A program made the translations under genes and the position numbers. This document shows positions 15,271 through 15,991 of a stretch of 15,991 nt of DNA, piece by piece (the first letter of the stretch is position 1; each line of letters opens with the position of its first letter). This DNA is from JBGSLN01 sp041740675. GTDB taxonomy: Bacteria; Pseudomonadota; Gammaproteobacteria; JBGSLN01. The stretch lies in the NCBI GenBank assembly GCA_041740675.1, contig JBGSLN010000060.1, positions 1 through 15,991 on the forward strand, written 5' to 3'. The notes below the pieces were generated by a model. That model ran no database searches and was not told the DNA's origin. It worked only from the letters and a program-made list of their open reading frames with translations.

Positions 15271-15991
15271 TTAATTGATCCTTGGATCAAATGCTTCTCG
15301 CACTCTTTCAGAAAAAATATTTGCCGATAAGACCAACGCAAACATAAATACAAAAGCTGTTAATAAAGGCCACCATACCATTGGTGAGCGGGCTAATTCT
15401 AATCGTGCACTATTTATCATATTGCCCCAACTTAGCATACTAGGATCAACACCTGCGCCCACATAAGATAAGACTGCTTCAGCAAGCACTAATCCACTAA
15501 AATTCAATACCATAGTAATAATGATAATATGCATTACATTCGGCAATATATGCCTAGAAATAATTCGGGATGAACTGACACCTAAAGCTTTTGCTGCGGT
15601 TATGTAATCGTACTCCCGCACTTTCAAAGTCTCAGCACGCAACAAGCGGCACAAATCAGTCCAGCTAGTTACACCCAAAATTAAGCATAACGCTAACAGT
15701 CGAATATCCGCTTGTTGTTCAATTGAACTAAATAAATCTGGATGATTGGCAAAAAATATTTCCAAACTCAAAATAGTTGCAGCAATTAATAATATGCCTG
15801 GGATAGAACTTAAAGTTGTATAAATATATTGAATAACATCATCGACCACCCCACCAAAATAACCTGCTGAGATTCCAAAAATAATAGCGAACGGCACCAT
15901 AAATAAAGTAGTAATTGTGCCAATAAGAACACCGGTTCGGATGCTTTTTATTGCTTGATAAAAAACATCTTGTCCAATTTTTGTGGTGCCA
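15271..15991 (-). CDS. Peptide-type ABC importer permease (DppC/OppC/YejE family), 5' end outside the window
   Basis: Inner-membrane permease paired with the fused ATPase that follows 1 nt later. The frame runs open to the window edge: past the internal Met at 15900, translation continues upstream with GTTKIGQDVFYQAIKSIRTG, matching the G-T-D-x-x-G-x-D-V stretch near the first third of DppC/YejE proteins, so the true start lies beyond 15991. About 240 residues are present. They include several membrane segments, the ATPase-contact EAA loop EYDYITAAKALGVSSSRIISRHILPN and the family ending VREAFDPR. The partner permease and the solute-binding protein probably lie further right, as in yejABEF or dppABCDF order. 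Substrate is unknown; short peptides, microcin-like compounds or other solutes are possible. Confidence 0.9.
   Translation of the reverse strand, partial: GTTKIGQDVFYQAIKSIRTGVLIGTITTLFMVPFAIIFGISAGYFGGVVDDVIQYIYTTLSSIPGILLIAATILSLEIFFANHPDLFSSIEQQADIRLLALCLILGVTSWTDLCRLLRAETLKVREYDYITAAKALGVSSSRIISRHILPNVMHIIIITMVLNFSGLVLAEAVLSYVGAGVDPSMLSWGNMINSARLELARSPMVWWPLLTAFVFMFALVLSANIFSERVREAFDPRIN

Noticed and set aside
15270..15353. N-terminal extension of the fused ATPase
   Set aside because: It would overlap the conserved C-terminus of the permease in another frame, and ATG 15269 has its own ribosome-binding site and begins with the domain's first strand.
15275..15466. Plus-strand ORF of 63 codons opposite the permease
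   Set aside because: It is antisense to the conserved C-terminal part of the ABC permease and shows no features of its own.
1..15991. tRNA, rRNA, CRISPR array, insertion sequence or phage genes
   Set aside because: No cloverleaf, regularly spaced repeats, transposase or integrase motifs were seen on either strand.

Overview
The window is AT-rich, densely coded bacterial chromosome. Its gene set (E. coli-like ProS, MsbA and LpxK for lipid A, a FadL-type porin, a YejF/OppDF-type fused transporter ATPase, HmgA) points to a Gram-negative gammaproteobacterium. The low GC and the secreted GDSL hydrolase beside a FadL porin would fit Legionellales (Legionella/Coxiella relatives), but that placement is inference. 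I see no tRNA, rRNA, CRISPR array, insertion sequence or phage gene; apart from two odd intergenic regions, this looks like ordinary chromosome.

Layout. (1) 56-1399 (+) pabB, aminodeoxychorismate synthase component I, convergent with a small lipoprotein gene (1404-1682, -). (2) A 341-bp intergenic region with a long hairpin leads into a (+) two-gene unit: a LeuA-like protein (2024-3694) and homogentisate 1,2-dioxygenase hmgA (3705-4994). The LeuA-like protein keeps the whole fold, including the C-terminal regulatory domain, but has lost every catalytic metal ligand. This is the most unusual thing in the window. (3) A (-) unit reads fmdB-like zinc ribbon (8541-8825), DUF502 membrane protein (7910-8539), msbA (6031-7860), lpxK (5014-6030), with gaps of 1, 49 and 0 nt. 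(4) A 303-bp divergent region, with an imperfect inverted repeat and an 18-bp palindrome, separates it from proS (9129-10829, +). (5) A (-) pair, FadL-type porin (11990-13309) then secreted SGNH/GDSL hydrolase (10900-11967), ends at a strong intrinsic terminator. (6) The window closes with a (-) peptide-type ABC transporter: a fused double ATPase (13446-15269) and a permease (15271 to the edge, 5' end missing).

How they work together. MsbA flips lipid A core across the inner membrane and LpxK makes lipid IVA, so that unit serves the outer membrane. The hydrolase could release fatty acids from lipids for the FadL porin to import. HmgA opens the homogentisate ring in tyrosine breakdown, yet no other gene of that pathway lies in the window; its only partner is the metal-site-less LeuA paralogue, whose role is unknown.
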